From: Terriglobia bacterium
GTDB lineage: Bacteria > Acidobacteriota > Vicinamibacteria > Vicinamibacterales > CAVVIG01
Assembly (NCBI GenBank): GCA_020073005.1
Contig: JAIQFX010000025.1
Location: 1-53,541, forward strand
Reading direction: 5' to 3'
Length of the DNA stretch: 53,541 nt
This document shows positions 1-7,867 of the stretch, piece by piece. Numbering within the stretch: the first letter of the stretch is position 1; the number at the start of each line of letters is the position of its first letter. The notes beneath the pieces are model-generated. The model was not told the DNA's origin, did not search any database, and saw only the letters and a program-made list of their open reading frames with translations. A program made the translations under genes and the position numbers.

Positions 1-2
1 CC

Positions 3-812
3 GTTGGCAGTCGCGTTCCTAGCCTGACGCCCTGGCGGACGGCAGATACGGTCCGCAACGCGTGGACGCTGCTGTCCGGCATCCTCGAGACGGCGGTCGA
101 GTACGGCTACCTCACGATGAATCCTGCGCGCGGAGTGAAGTTCCCGCAGCAGGCTGCTCGTGAAGCGCCGGCGATCATCGCCGACGACGACTTCGCGAAG
201 CTTCTGAACGAAGTCGACGAGCCATATCGGACGATGGTCGAGCTGATCGCAGCAACCGGGCTGAGGATCGGCGAGCTGCTGGCGGTTCGGTGGCGTGCGC
301 TCGATCTGGAAGTCGGAACGCTGGCGGTTCGGGAGTCGGTGTATGAGGGCAAGTTCCAGCGGCCGAAGACGCACAAGTCGCGGCGGACGATTCCGCTGGG
401 ACCGCATGCGATCACATCGCTGAAAGAACATCGCGATCGATCGACGCGCAAGAGCGACGACGATCTGGTGTTCCCGAACAAGTCCGGCGAACCTCTCCGC
501 GAATCGAAGCTGCTGGAGCGCGTGCTACAACCGGCGGCGGAGCGTGCGGGGCTCGGGCGCGTGACGTGGCATCAGTTCCGCCACATTCATTCGTCGCTGC
601 TCAACGATCTGCGCGTGCCGGTGAAGATCGCGCAAGAGCAACTCGGGCACGCGAGCATCCAGACGACGCTCAACATCTACACGCACGTCGTCGACGCCTC
701 GCACCGCGCGGCGATCGAACAGCTCGAACAGCAGTTGTTCCCAACTGTTCCCAAGTCGCAGAAAGCGGACACTCCGCCCGAATCGCTAAGTGTCAGGAAA
801 CGTGCTGGTTAG
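3..812 (+). CDS. Tyrosine recombinase / phage-type integrase (5' end outside window)
   Basis: The reading frame is open from the window edge, so the N-terminal part is missing; about 269 residues are visible. It is the C-terminal catalytic domain of a tyrosine recombinase, which cuts and rejoins DNA at att sites. The catalytic set is complete: Arg in TGLRIGELLAVRW, a Lys in the KTHKSRRTIPL hairpin, HQFRH (H-x-x-R), LGHASIQTT and the nucleophile Tyr in LNIYTHV. The visible start of the frame looks like the end of the SAM-like core-binding domain. The stop codon (TAG) lies three bases before the 3' end of a tRNA-Cys gene. That is the usual place for an integrase of an element inserted at a tRNA 3' end, so the element probably extends leftwards. 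The domain is secure; the specific element type is unknown. Confidence 0.93.
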   Translation, partial: VGSRVPSLTPWRTADTVRNAWTLLSGILETAVEYGYLTMNPARGVKFPQQAAREAPAIIADDDFAKLLNEVDEPYRTMVELIAATGLRIGELLAVRWRALDLEVGTLAVRESVYEGKFQRPKTHKSRRTIPLGPHAITSLKEHRDRSTRKSDDDLVFPNKSGEPLRESKLLERVLQPAAERAGLGRVTWHQFRHIHSSLLNDLRVPVKIAQEQLGHASIQTTLNIYTHVVDASHRAAIEQLEQQLFPTVPKSQKADTPPESLSVRKRAG

Positions 813-815
813 AAG

Positions 816-889
816 TGGAGGCGCCGCCCGGATTTGAACCGGGGGTGGAGGTTTTGCAGACCTCTGCCTTACCTCTTGGCGACGGCGCC
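816..889 (-). tRNA. tRNA-Cys (GCA)
   Basis: On the minus strand the sequence folds as a 74-nt cloverleaf. The 7-bp acceptor is GGCGCCG/CGGCGCC, the anticodon loop carries GCA, and the T loop reads TTCAAAT. The discriminator is U73, the CysRS identity base, and the CCA end is encoded. Its 3' end faces the integrase stop codon, three bases away, which makes this tRNA a likely attachment site. Confidence 0.97.
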
Positions 890-980
890 CCTTGGAGTGC
901 CTAAACGACTCGCGGCCCGCTGGGGGCCGCGTTCATCGATCCGAGCGTGCCGCGGGGCGCGGGGGCCCCGCGAGAAAAAT
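890..980. other. Spacer between two tRNA genes
   Basis: About 90 bases of G/C-rich sequence separate tRNA-Cys and tRNA-Gly. It contains G/C-rich inverted segments but no recognisable gene. The two tRNAs point the same way and could be one transcription unit running leftwards from tRNA-Gly. Confidence 0.5.
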
Positions 981-1055
981 TGGAGCGGGAAACGGGATTC
1001 GAACCCGCGACTTCGACCTTGGCAAGGTCGCACTCTACCACTGAGTTATTCCCGC
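981..1055 (-). tRNA. tRNA-Gly (GCC)
   Basis: The minus strand gives a 75-nt cloverleaf with acceptor GCGGGAA, D loop CAGTGGTAGAG, anticodon GCC in the loop TTGCCAA, T loop TTCGAAT, discriminator A/U-type end and an encoded CCA. It lies upstream of tRNA-Cys in the same orientation. Confidence 0.97.
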
Positions 1056-1100
1056 CCGAACGCCCAAAGTACCACAGGCGCCGCATAACGTTCAAGCGCC

Positions 1101-1125
1101 GCTCGCCTAAAAGGCTCGCGCTACA
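1101..1125 (-). repeat. Mini-hairpin element, TGTAGCG class
   Basis: A 25-nt intergenic element. On the minus strand it starts TGTAGCG and continues as GCGAGCC-TTTTA-GGCGAGC, a short stem interrupted by tandem G-A mismatches. The same 25 nt, with one mismatch, occur in frame inside comEC at 10955-10979. The TGTAGCG head recurs at 42168-42190 with a different stem. Confidence 0.75.
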
Positions 1126-1137
1126 CGTCCGACGCGT

Positions 1138-2133
1138 CTACAACTTCACCGCGCGCAGCGCCTCCGCCGCCTCCTCGGGCGATACGGGATTGATGTAGAA
1201 CCCGGTCCCCCACTCGAATCCCGCCACGCGCTGGATCTTCGGCACGATCTCGACGTGCCAGTGCCACGCGTCGCGCAGGTCCTCGTCGCTCGGCGCCGTG
1301 TAGATGATCAAATTGTATGGCGGCCGCTCCAGCGCGCGATCGATCCGCGACAACGCCGACTTCAGCGCCCGCGCCAGACTCGGATACGCGGCCTGCGCGT
1401 CCTCGAACCGCGGCCCGTGCTGCTTCGGCAGCAGCCACGTCTCGAACGCGAACCGCGCCGCGTACGGCGCGATCGCGACGACATCCCCATCGTCCTGGAC
1501 CAGGCGCCGGCCGTCGGTCAATTCCTGATGCAGGATGTCGCAGTACACGCACCGCTGCTTGACGTCGAAATGCCGGCGCGCCCCGTCGATCTGCGCGCGC
1601 ACGAAGTCCGGCACGATCGGCAGCGCGATGAGCTGCGAGTGCGGATGCGAGAGCGTCGCGCCGGCGCCCGCGCCGTGATTCTTGAAGCCGAGCATGTACT
1701 TCAATCGGACATCGCGCTTGAGATCGACGATGCGCTCGCGGAAGGCGCCGAGCACCCGCTCGATCTCCGCTTCGCTCATCGTCGCCAGCGACTTCTCGTG
1801 ATCCGGCGTCTCGATGATCACCTCGTGCGCGCCGATGCCGTTCATGCGGTCGAACATGCCCTCGCCCTGCGGATCGAGCGTGCCCTCGACGCGCAGCGCG
1901 GGAAACCGGTTCGGCACGACGCGCAGGTCCCAGCCCGGTGTGTCGGGCGCGCTGCCGTGACGGTACCCGCGGATCTCGGGCGGCGTCATGGATTCATGGC
2001 CCGGACAGAAGGGACAGTGCTCGCGGCCCAGGATCGCCGGCGCAACGATGTTGAAGTCGCTCGGCCGCTTCTGGCGTTCGGCGGAGACGATGACCCAGCG
2101 GGAGGTGACGGGATCTTTTCGAAGATCTGCCAA
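1138..2133 (-). CDS. galT: Galactose-1-phosphate uridylyltransferase
   Basis: 331 residues, the normal length for GalT. The enzyme moves UMP between UDP-glucose and galactose-1-phosphate in the Leloir pathway and acts in the cytoplasm. Visible hallmarks are the N-terminal zinc-site CPFC near residue 40 and the active-site HPHSQ motif around residue 163 (HIT-superfamily nucleophilic His). CVYC and the HWHVEI histidines lie near the C-terminus. The start MADLRKDPVTSRWV matches the usual N-terminus. The stop is TAG. It lies 30 bases downstream of yraN on the same strand, separated by an A-rich repeat, so co-transcription is plausible. No other galactose genes are nearby. Relatives in this superfamily can accept other nucleotidyl-sugar substrates, so specificity is inferred. 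Confidence 0.92.
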   Translation of the reverse strand: MADLRKDPVTSRWVIVSAERQKRPSDFNIVAPAILGREHCPFCPGHESMTPPEIRGYRHGSAPDTPGWDLRVVPNRFPALRVEGTLDPQGEGMFDRMNGIGAHEVIIETPDHEKSLATMSEAEIERVLGAFRERIVDLKRDVRLKYMLGFKNHGAGAGATLSHPHSQLIALPIVPDFVRAQIDGARRHFDVKQRCVYCDILHQELTDGRRLVQDDGDVVAIAPYAARFAFETWLLPKQHGPRFEDAQAAYPSLARALKSALSRIDRALERPPYNLIIYTAPSDEDLRDAWHWHVEIVPKIQRVAGFEWGTGFYINPVSPEEAAEALRAVKL

Positions 2134-2168
2134 AGTTAAAACGTAAAAGTGAAAACCTGAAAGTTAAG
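2132..2168. repeat. Short-period repeat, AAAGTGAAAACTG class
   Basis: The gap between galT and yraN is made of AAAAGTGAAAACCTGAAAG-like units. Related stretches lie at 15938-15975 and 29908-30010, always at gene ends. Confidence 0.6.
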
Positions 2169-2535
2169 AGTCACACGCGTCAAACGCGTTCTTGAACACT
2201 TCGATCACGGGCGCGCCCGAGTCGAAATGAATCGACACGACGTCGAAGCGGCACGGGCACTCCGGCACGTGCTGGCGCGCGAGGTAGTCCTGCGCGAGGC
2301 GCGTGATCCGGCGGCGCTTGAGCGGCGTCACGGCTTCCGCGCCGTCGCCGAACTCGCGCCCCTCCCGCGCCTTCACTTCCACGAACACCAGCGTCGGGCC
2401 ATCACGCGCGACGATATCAATTTCTCCACGCGGCGTGCGGTAGCGCCTGGCAATAATTGCGTACCCGCGGCGCTCGAGCTCGCGACACGCGAGATCTTCG
2501 CCTGTTTTGCCCAGTTCGATTCTGGCGTGCGTCAT
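2164..2535 (-). CDS. yraN: YraN/UPF0102 family nuclease-like protein
   Basis: 123 residues when read from the ATG beginning MTHARIELGKTGED. The frame is open 15 codons further upstream, but that part overlaps a repeat and is not family-like. The fold is PD-(D/E)XK: RTPRGEIDIVARDG followed by LVFVEVKAR supplies the GEID and ExK residues. The C-terminal IEVFKNAFDA is also typical. The family is widespread and resembles Holliday-junction resolvases, but its function is not established. It lies between an aminotransferase and galT on the same strand. Confidence 0.9.
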   Translation of the reverse strand: MTHARIELGKTGEDLACRELERRGYAIIARRYRTPRGEIDIVARDGPTLVFVEVKAREGREFGDGAEAVTPLKRRRITRLAQDYLARQHVPECPCRFDVVSIHFDSGAPVIEVFKNAFDACDS

Positions 2536-2578
2536 GCGGCGAAACGAGTGCAATCCGCACGCCACTGCCGCGACGATC

Positions 2579-2643
2579 AACGCAGAAACCGCAGAACACG
2601 CAGAGCGAAACCCATCTTCTGCGGGTTCCGCGAGTTCTGCGTT
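2579..2643. repeat. Inverted short-period repeat, ACGCAGA class
   Basis: Two 26-nt arms, 2579-2604 and 2618-2643, are complementary at 22 of 26 positions and are built from ACGCAGA/CCGCAGA units. The right arm runs up to the stop codon of the aminotransferase gene. A cousin of this element is translated inside comEC (10137-10203). Confidence 0.8.
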
Positions 2644-3971
2644 TACCGTCGTGAGTCTACGTCGGTCAGTGCCTCGTCGAACAGCCTCACCGCCGTGTCC
2701 GCCTGCTCTTTCGTCAGCACGAGCGGCGGCGAGAAGCGGATCGCGTTCTTGCCCGCGCCTAACACGAGCAGTCCTTTACTGAACGCCGCCTTGACGACCG
2801 CGTCGCGCTCGGTCGTCGCGCGCTCCTTCGTCTGCCGATCGCGCACGAGCTCGACGCCGATCATCAGCCCGCGTCCGCGCACGTCGCCAATCAGCGGGTG
2901 CTTCGCGGCCAGCGCCTTCAATCCATCCATCAACCTGGTGCCGACCGTCGCCGCGTTCGCGACGAGCTGTTCCTTCAGCAGCGTGATCGTCGCCAGCGCC
3001 GCGGCGCAGGCGACCGGATTGCCGCCAAACGTGCTCGCGTGCGCGCCCGGCGGCCACGTCATCAGCTCGCTCCGCGCGACGGCGACGCCGAGCGGGAGGC
3101 CCGACGCGATCCCCTTCGCGATCGCGACGATGTCCGGCTCGACGTTCACGTGCTCGATGGCGAACATCTTTCCCGACCGCCCCATGCCCGACTGCACTTC
3201 GTCGACGACGAGCAGCATGCCGTGCGTCTTCGTCAGCGCGCGCAGCCGCTGCAGGAACTGATCCGGCGGCACGATGTAGCCGCCCTCACCCTGAATCGGT
3301 TCGACGACGACGGCCGCCACAGAATCCGGCGACACGAGCTGCAAGAGCATCTGGTTCTCGATCACGTCCAGACACTCGGCCGCGCACGTCTCCGGCTTCA
3401 GTCCGAGCGAACAGCGGTAGCAGTCCGCGTACGGCGCGTGAAACACGCCGGGCAGCAGCGGCCCGAATCCGCGGCGCTGCACCGCCTTGCTCGCCGTCAG
3501 CGACAGCGACCCCATCGTCCGGCCGTGGAATCCGCCGAGGAACGCGATGAAGTTCTGCCGGCCGGTCGCGTAGCGCGCGAGCTTCAGGCACGCTTCGATC
3601 GCTTCGGTGCCCGAGTTGCCGAAGAAGGACTTCACGGGGCCGCGCATCGGCGCGATCGTCGCCAGTTCTTCGGCGAGGCGGACCTGGAGGTCGTAATAGA
3701 AGTCGGTTCCCGACATGTGGAGGAACCGCTGCGCCTGGTCCGTGATCGCGCGGACGACGTCGGGGTGCGAATGGCCGGTGGAGTTGACGGCGATGCCGGC
3801 CGCGCAGTCGAGGAAGACGTTGCCGTCGACGTCCTCGACGGTCGCGCCCGACCCGCGCTCGATGACGAGCGGATAGCCGCGGGTGTAGGACGGGGAGACC
3901 ACCGCCGCATCGCGCTCGATGATGGCTTTGGCTTTCGGGCCAGGAAGAGACGTTCGAATTGAGGGGACCAT
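2643..3971 (-). CDS. Class III (acetylornithine/GABA-type) PLP aminotransferase
   Basis: 442 residues. This is a pyridoxal-phosphate enzyme of the AGAT-II subgroup that includes acetylornithine, ornithine and 4-aminobutyrate aminotransferases. The cofactor region is clear: FFGNSGTEAIEACLKLAR (phosphate site), GGFHGRTMGSLS, VVVEPIQGEGGY, VVDEVQSGMGRSGKMFA and AIAKGIASGLPLG with the Schiff-base Lys. Substrate cannot be read from sequence. The closest general group, long proteins with a CYRCSLG segment, includes archaeal-type enzymes, some of which act as amino-acid racemases. It is followed on the same strand by yraN. The stop abuts a hairpin repeat. Confidence 0.88.
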   Translation of the reverse strand: MVPSIRTSLPGPKAKAIIERDAAVVSPSYTRGYPLVIERGSGATVEDVDGNVFLDCAAGIAVNSTGHSHPDVVRAITDQAQRFLHMSGTDFYYDLQVRLAEELATIAPMRGPVKSFFGNSGTEAIEACLKLARYATGRQNFIAFLGGFHGRTMGSLSLTASKAVQRRGFGPLLPGVFHAPYADCYRCSLGLKPETCAAECLDVIENQMLLQLVSPDSVAAVVVEPIQGEGGYIVPPDQFLQRLRALTKTHGMLLVVDEVQSGMGRSGKMFAIEHVNVEPDIVAIAKGIASGLPLGVAVARSELMTWPPGAHASTFGGNPVACAAALATITLLKEQLVANAATVGTRLMDGLKALAAKHPLIGDVRGRGLMIGVELVRDRQTKERATTERDAVVKAAFSKGLLVLGAGKNAIRFSPPLVLTKEQADTAVRLFDEALTDVDSRR

Positions 3972-4021
3972 AAAGTCAGAAGGAAGAAGGTGGAACCTTC
4001 TGCCTTTTTCATTCTTCCTTC
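3972..4021. repeat. Inverted A/T-rich repeat between genes
   Basis: The gap between the aminotransferase and cysS is an imperfect inverted repeat. AGAAGGAAGAAGG pairs with CATTCTTCCTTCCT, and there is an inner AGAAGGTGGAACCTTCT-type dyad. It may act as a terminator for cysS transcription on the minus strand. Confidence 0.5.
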
Positions 4022-5443
4022 CTATTTTCTCTTCCAGCGCGTAGCGCCAGCACTATCTTCCAGCAGCACGCCGCGTGCGGCCAGGTCGTTGCGGATACCG
4101 TCGGCGGCGGCGAAGTCGCGCCGGCGTCTGGCGGCGTGACGTTCCTCGATCAGCCGATCGATCTCCTCCACCGCCACCGGCGGCCGGTCGTCCTCGGCCT
4201 GGCGCAGGCTCAGCACGCCGAGCACGGCGTCGAACTTCGCGAACGCGTCGCGAATGCCGGGCACATCTCCCGTGCCGAGCTGATTCGCGTCGATGGCCGA
4301 GTTGAGGAACCGCACGAGCTCGAAGATCGCGCCGAGCGCCGCCGCGGTGTTCAGGTCGTCCTGCATCGCGTCGGAGAACTCCTTGCGGGCCTGGTCGACG
4401 CGCGCGGTCACGTCGGCGTGCATGCCCTCGCGGGTCACGGCGCCGAGCCGCGCGAGGAAATCCGTCAGCCGGCGCAGCGACTCTTCCATCGCCGCGAGGC
4501 TGTCCCAGGTGAAGTTCAGCTGCTTGCGGTAGTGCGCCGAGAGCAGCAGCAGGCGCACCGCGGACGGCCGGAAGCCCTTCGCGGCGACGTCCGGGATCGT
4601 GTACGTGTTGCCGAGCGACTTGGACATCTTCTGCTCGTCGACGATCAAGTACTCGACGTGCATCCAGTAGCGGGAGAACGGCTTCCCTGTCGCGCCTTCG
4701 CTCTGCGCGATTTCGTTTTCGTGGTGCGGGAAGATCAGATCGATGCCGCCGGCGTGGATGTCGATCGGCGGCTGGCCGAGCAGCCGCAGCGCCATCGCCG
4801 AGCACTCGATGTGCCAGCCGGGCCGGCCCGGCGTCACGCCCTGCTGTGGGAATTCCCACGAGGGCTCGCCGTCGCGATGCCCTTTCCAGAGCACGAAATC
4901 GCGCGCGTCTTCCTTCGCGTAGTTGTCGGAATCGACGCGGGCGCCGGGCTTCATGCCCTCGGTATCGAGCCGCGCGAGCTGGCCGTACTTCGGCAGCGTC
5001 GAGATCTTGAAGTAGATCGATCCGTCGCTGCGATACGTGTGACCGTTCTTGTCCAGCGCCGCGATCATCGAGGCCATCGCCTGCAGGTTCGCCTCGTCGG
5101 TGGCGCGCGGCGTTTCCTCCGCCGGCTCGAGGCCGAGCGCGCGCGCGTCCTCGCGGAACGCGGTGATGTACTGATCGGTGTAGGCGCGCAGATCCATGCC
5201 GGCCTTCGCCGCGCCGGCAATCGTGCGGTCGTCCACGTCCGTGAAGTTGACGACCTGCTTCACGCGATACCCGAGCAGATACTTCAGCGTCCGCCGGAGC
5301 ACGTCGACGCACACGAACGTGCGGAAATTGCCGATGTGGCCGCGCGCGTAGACCGTCAGCCCGCACGTGTACATGCGGACGGTGTTGTCGGGGCCCGGCG
5401 AGAACGGTTCCTCGCTCCGAGTCAGGGTGTTGTAGAGACGCAT
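4022..5443 (-). CDS. cysS: Cysteinyl-tRNA synthetase
   Basis: 473 residues, typical for CysRS, which charges tRNA-Cys with cysteine in the cytoplasm. Class I signatures are present. MYTCGLTVYARGHIGNFRTF includes the zinc Cys and the HIGH-like HIGN. GWHIECSAMA and HHENEIAQSEG hold further zinc ligands. KMSKSLGN is the second signature loop. The C-terminal DALR-type helical region is present. The start MRLYNTLTRSEEPF is canonical. It sits downstream of ribF and a small gene on the same strand. Confidence 0.96.
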   Translation of the reverse strand: MRLYNTLTRSEEPFSPGPDNTVRMYTCGLTVYARGHIGNFRTFVCVDVLRRTLKYLLGYRVKQVVNFTDVDDRTIAGAAKAGMDLRAYTDQYITAFREDARALGLEPAEETPRATDEANLQAMASMIAALDKNGHTYRSDGSIYFKISTLPKYGQLARLDTEGMKPGARVDSDNYAKEDARDFVLWKGHRDGEPSWEFPQQGVTPGRPGWHIECSAMALRLLGQPPIDIHAGGIDLIFPHHENEIAQSEGATGKPFSRYWMHVEYLIVDEQKMSKSLGNTYTIPDVAAKGFRPSAVRLLLLSAHYRKQLNFTWDSLAAMEESLRRLTDFLARLGAVTREGMHADVTARVDQARKEFSDAMQDDLNTAAALGAIFELVRFLNSAIDANQLGTGDVPGIRDAFAKFDAVLGVLSLRQAEDDRPPVAVEEIDRLIEERHAARRRRDFAAADGIRNDLAARGVLLEDSAGATRWKRK

Positions 5444-5451
5444 CGAGTTAG

Positions 5452-5485
5452 TGTGGCCGGTCGAAAGGACCCCTTACGTTACTAC
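5452..5485. repeat. Degenerate GGGGTCC hairpin element
   Basis: The 54-base gap upstream of cysS contains, on the minus strand, GTAACGTAAGGGGTCC followed by TTTCGACCGG. It resembles a decayed copy of the GGGTCC palindromes at 7388-7408 and 42168-42190. Confidence 0.35.
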
Positions 5486-5497
5486 GAGATGTTGATC

Positions 5498-5782
5498 TCA
5501 GGGCAGCGGGCGCGAGGTGCGCCACGCAGCGGCGCCCGCGAAGCCGATCGCGATCTCGAGCTGGCCGTCGCGGGCCTGGAACCGGACATCGCAGCGGCGC
5601 TTCCCGTCGGCCGCGCCCTTGGCGAGCACGGTCCGGAGCGCGCCCGACAACTCGTCGACGGCCGACGGCGCGAAACTGACGTGCGCGAGCACGGCCTGGA
5701 TGAGGTCCTTCAGCAGATCGTCGAACGGCGTTTCGTCGGACAGTTCAAGCGCGAACAGAAACTCGTGGTCGGGCACGGGCAA
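5498..5782 (-). CDS. Small conserved-looking protein of unknown function
   Basis: 94 residues, MPVPDHEFLFALELSDETPFDDLLKD onward. I do not recognise the family. The predicted pattern is two beta strands around a long helix (PSAVDELSGALRTVLAKGAADGK) followed by strands (RCDVRFQARDGQLEIAIGFAG). This resembles the first half of a GHKL/anti-sigma ATPase fold, but no ATP-binding box is present, so that similarity may be superficial. It starts three bases after the ribF stop codon and precedes cysS by about 55 bases, which suggests it is co-transcribed with ribF. Confidence 0.6.
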   Translation of the reverse strand: MPVPDHEFLFALELSDETPFDDLLKDLIQAVLAHVSFAPSAVDELSGALRTVLAKGAADGKRRCDVRFQARDGQLEIAIGFAGAAAWRTSRPLP

Positions 5783-5785
5783 ATT

Positions 5786-6724
5786 CTACAGTGAAAGGCG
5801 GCTGAACAATAGGCGGGCGCGCTGGCAATCCGCGTCGATTTGGGCGCGCAGCGCGTCGAGCGACTCGAACGCCCGCTCGTCGCGCAGGCGCTGGATGAAG
5901 CTGACGCGCAGCGACGCCCCGTACAGGTCGCGGTCCAGGTCGAAGATGTGGGTCTCGACGCTCGTCCGGCCCGACGTATCGACCGTCGGGCGGGTGCCCA
6001 CGTTCGTAATCGACGCCCGCACGACGTGCGCCACGCGCGTCGTCGTCGCGTACACGCCGTTCGGCGGCAGCAGTTCGTTCTCGGTGCACAGATTCGCGGT
6101 CGGAAAGCCGAGCGTCCTCCCCCGCTGGTCGCCGCGGACGACGGTGCCGTCGATCGCGTACTGGTGGCCGAGCAGCGCGCCGGCTTCGTCGACGCGCCCT
6201 TCGCTCACGAGCCGGCGGATGCGCGTGCTGCTGACGACGAAGTCCTTGTAGCGGACGGGATCGATCTTCTCGGCCTTGAACCCGTACTGCGCGCCGAGCA
6301 TGCGCAGGAGCGAGAAGTTGCCGCTGCGGTCGTGGCCGAAGAGAAAGTTCGCGCCCACCCAGACCTCGGCGACGTGCAGCCAGTCGACGAGGACCGTGCG
6401 GACGAACATCTCCGGATCCCAGCGCGAGAGCTCAGGCGTGAAGCGGACAATCGCCGCGCCGTACACGCCGGCGTCGGCGAACGCTTCGAGCTTCTGCGCC
6501 TTGGTCATCAGGAGCGGCGGCGCCTTGTCCGGGCGCACGACGCGGGGCGGATGCGGATCGAAGGTCATGACGACCGGCGTCGCGCCGCGTTCGTTCGCCA
6601 CGCGCTGCAGGCGGTCGAGGATCTTGCGGTGGCCACGGTGCACGCCGTCGAAATTGCCGAGCGCGAGGACCGGGCTCACCCAGCGCGAGGGCCGCGGATC
6701 GTCAGGGAAGTGGATGATGTCCAC
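5786..6724 (-). CDS. ribF: Bifunctional riboflavin kinase / FAD synthetase
   Basis: 312 residues with a GTG start. The N-terminal half is the FMN adenylyltransferase: ALGNFDGVHRGHRKIL carries the nucleotidyl-transferase HxGH-like motif, followed by NFLFGHDRSGN and SSTRIRRLVSEG. The C-terminal half is the flavokinase: RGRTLGFPTANL, NGVYAT and TSVETHIFDLDRDLYG. The protein turns riboflavin into FMN and then FAD. The GTG start shares one base with the TAG stop of the preceding gene (TAGTG), so the two are probably translationally coupled. Confidence 0.95.
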   Translation of the reverse strand: MDIIHFPDDPRPSRWVSPVLALGNFDGVHRGHRKILDRLQRVANERGATPVVMTFDPHPPRVVRPDKAPPLLMTKAQKLEAFADAGVYGAAIVRFTPELSRWDPEMFVRTVLVDWLHVAEVWVGANFLFGHDRSGNFSLLRMLGAQYGFKAEKIDPVRYKDFVVSSTRIRRLVSEGRVDEAGALLGHQYAIDGTVVRGDQRGRTLGFPTANLCTENELLPPNGVYATTTRVAHVVRASITNVGTRPTVDTSGRTSVETHIFDLDRDLYGASLRVSFIQRLRDERAFESLDALRAQIDADCQRARLLFSRLSL

Positions 6725-7536
6725 TAAATCTCCAACACCAACCCATCATAGGCCAACTCCACGCCGCTCGGCAGTTGCGCGCAGGTCTCCGCGTGCCCGA
6801 GATCGTGCGCGATGTGCGTGAAGTACGCGCGCTCGGCGCCGAGCCGCGCGACGACGTCCACGGCTTCCGAGAGACTGAAGTGCGTCGGATGCGGACGGCG
6901 ACGAAGCGCGTCGAGCACGACGGTCTTCACGCCGCCGAGCAGCGGCCACGACTCGTCCGGAATGCGATTGCAGTCGGTGAGATACGCGAACGCGCCGACG
7001 CGGAAGCCGAGAATCGGGAGGCGCCCGTGGAACACCGGGACCGGAACGATCTCGGCGCCGCCGAGCGAGAACGGTCCGCCGATGCGGAACAGCGAGAGCT
7101 GCGGGATGCCGCCGCCGATCTGCTCGGGCGGAGTGAAGACGTACGCGAACATGCGGCGCAGGCTCGCCAGCGTCTCGGCGTCGGCGAAGCACGGAATCGC
7201 CGCGCGCTGCATCTGGTTGTACCGCCGGACATCGTCCAGTCCCATGACGTGATCGGCGTGGCTGTGCGTGAAGAGGATCGCGTCGACGCGGCGGACGTTT
7301 CGCGCCAGCGCCTGTTCGCGCAGATCGGTCGACGTGTCGACGAGGATCGAACGAACGGAGCCGGCGAACGGCGAAGGAGATCCGGAGGCCGGGTCCTTTG
7401 GACCCGGCGCGATCTCGATCAGGATCGACGGCCGCGTGCGCCGATCGCGCGGATCGGTCGATCGGCAGACGGCGCAGTCGCAGCCAATCGCCGGCACGCC
7501 GGAAGACGTTCCGCTGCCGAGAACCGTCACCTTCAT
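6724..7536 (-). CDS. PhnP-like metallo-beta-lactamase-fold hydrolase
   Basis: 270 residues. The N-terminus MKVTVLGSGTSSGVPAIGCDCAVC and the metal motif HSHADHVMGLDD belong to the PhnP/RNase Z-like group of MBL phosphodiesterases. Further ligands are seen in THFSLSEA and FTHIAHDLGH. The PhnP-type Cys pair near residues 18-23 probably binds zinc. The substrate is unknown; relatives open cyclic phosphates or act on phosphoester cofactors. An extra loop, APGPKDPASGSPSPFAG around residues 43-59, is partly encoded by a perfect palindrome (7388-7408) and looks like an in-frame insertion. The gene overlaps ribF by one base. Confidence 0.87.
   Translation of the reverse strand: MKVTVLGSGTSSGVPAIGCDCAVCRSTDPRDRRTRPSILIEIAPGPKDPASGSPSPFAGSVRSILVDTSTDLREQALARNVRRVDAILFTHSHADHVMGLDDVRRYNQMQRAAIPCFADAETLASLRRMFAYVFTPPEQIGGGIPQLSLFRIGGPFSLGGAEIVPVPVFHGRLPILGFRVGAFAYLTDCNRIPDESWPLLGGVKTVVLDALRRRPHPTHFSLSEAVDVVARLGAERAYFTHIAHDLGHAETCAQLPSGVELAYDGLVLEI
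7388..7408. repeat. Perfect 9-bp palindrome inside a coding region
   Basis: GCCGGGTCC-TTT-GGACCCGGC lies in frame in the PhnP-like gene and encodes part of a surface-type loop. The stem core GGGTCC recurs at 42168-42190. Confidence 0.8.
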
Positions 7537-7562
7537 AAGGGCTGAGAGCTGATCGCTGAAAG
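7537..7562. repeat. Short-period repeat, GAGAGCTGATCGCTGAAAGC class
   Basis: The whole gap between the PhnP-like gene and the DUF1844 gene consists of GCTGA/GCTGAAAGCT units. A similar string, GACAGCTGATAGCTGG, follows ilvE at 37790-37808. Confidence 0.45.
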
Positions 7563-7850
7563 CTACGGCTCGATAATCCGCTTGTTGAGGCCGGAGACTT
7601 CCACGAAGCGTAGGCGCAGCTCGTAGAGCACCTGCTCGAGCACCTGCCGCTCCTCCGCGGTCAGGTTGCCGCGCGTCTTCGCGTCGAGAAGCGCGAGGAT
7701 CTCGATCATCTGCGCCGCACCGGCGAGATTCTTCTCGACCGGCTCGCCCGTCACGGGATCGGGCAGGTCGCCGAAGTGAATCGCGGCGGTGCTCGCCAGC
7801 GACAGCACGAAGGCGGTGAAGCTCAGGGCGGGCTCGAACGGCTCGGACAT
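7563..7850 (-). CDS. DUF1844 family protein
   Basis: 95 residues from the ATG MSEPFEPALSFTAFVLSLASTAAIHFGDLPDP. A frame extends nine codons further, but that would overlap the divergent mazG start region. The family (DUF1844) is small, acidic and common in Acidobacteriota and Deltaproteobacteria-like genomes, and its function is unknown. Key conserved parts are GDLPDPVTGEPVEKNLAGAAQMIEILALLDAKTRGNLTAEE and the leucine-rich C-terminal helix. It is divergent from mazG with only 17 bases between starts, so promoters must lie within the coding ends. Confidence 0.85.
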   Translation of the reverse strand: MSEPFEPALSFTAFVLSLASTAAIHFGDLPDPVTGEPVEKNLAGAAQMIEILALLDAKTRGNLTAEERQVLEQVLYELRLRFVEVSGLNKRIIEP

Positions 7851-7867
7851 TCCAGTAAGATTACCAA

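Noticed and set aside
890-980. Possible terminator in the spacer between tRNA-Cys and tRNA-Gly
   Set aside because: The G/C-rich inverted segments lack a T tract on either strand and both tRNAs are co-oriented.
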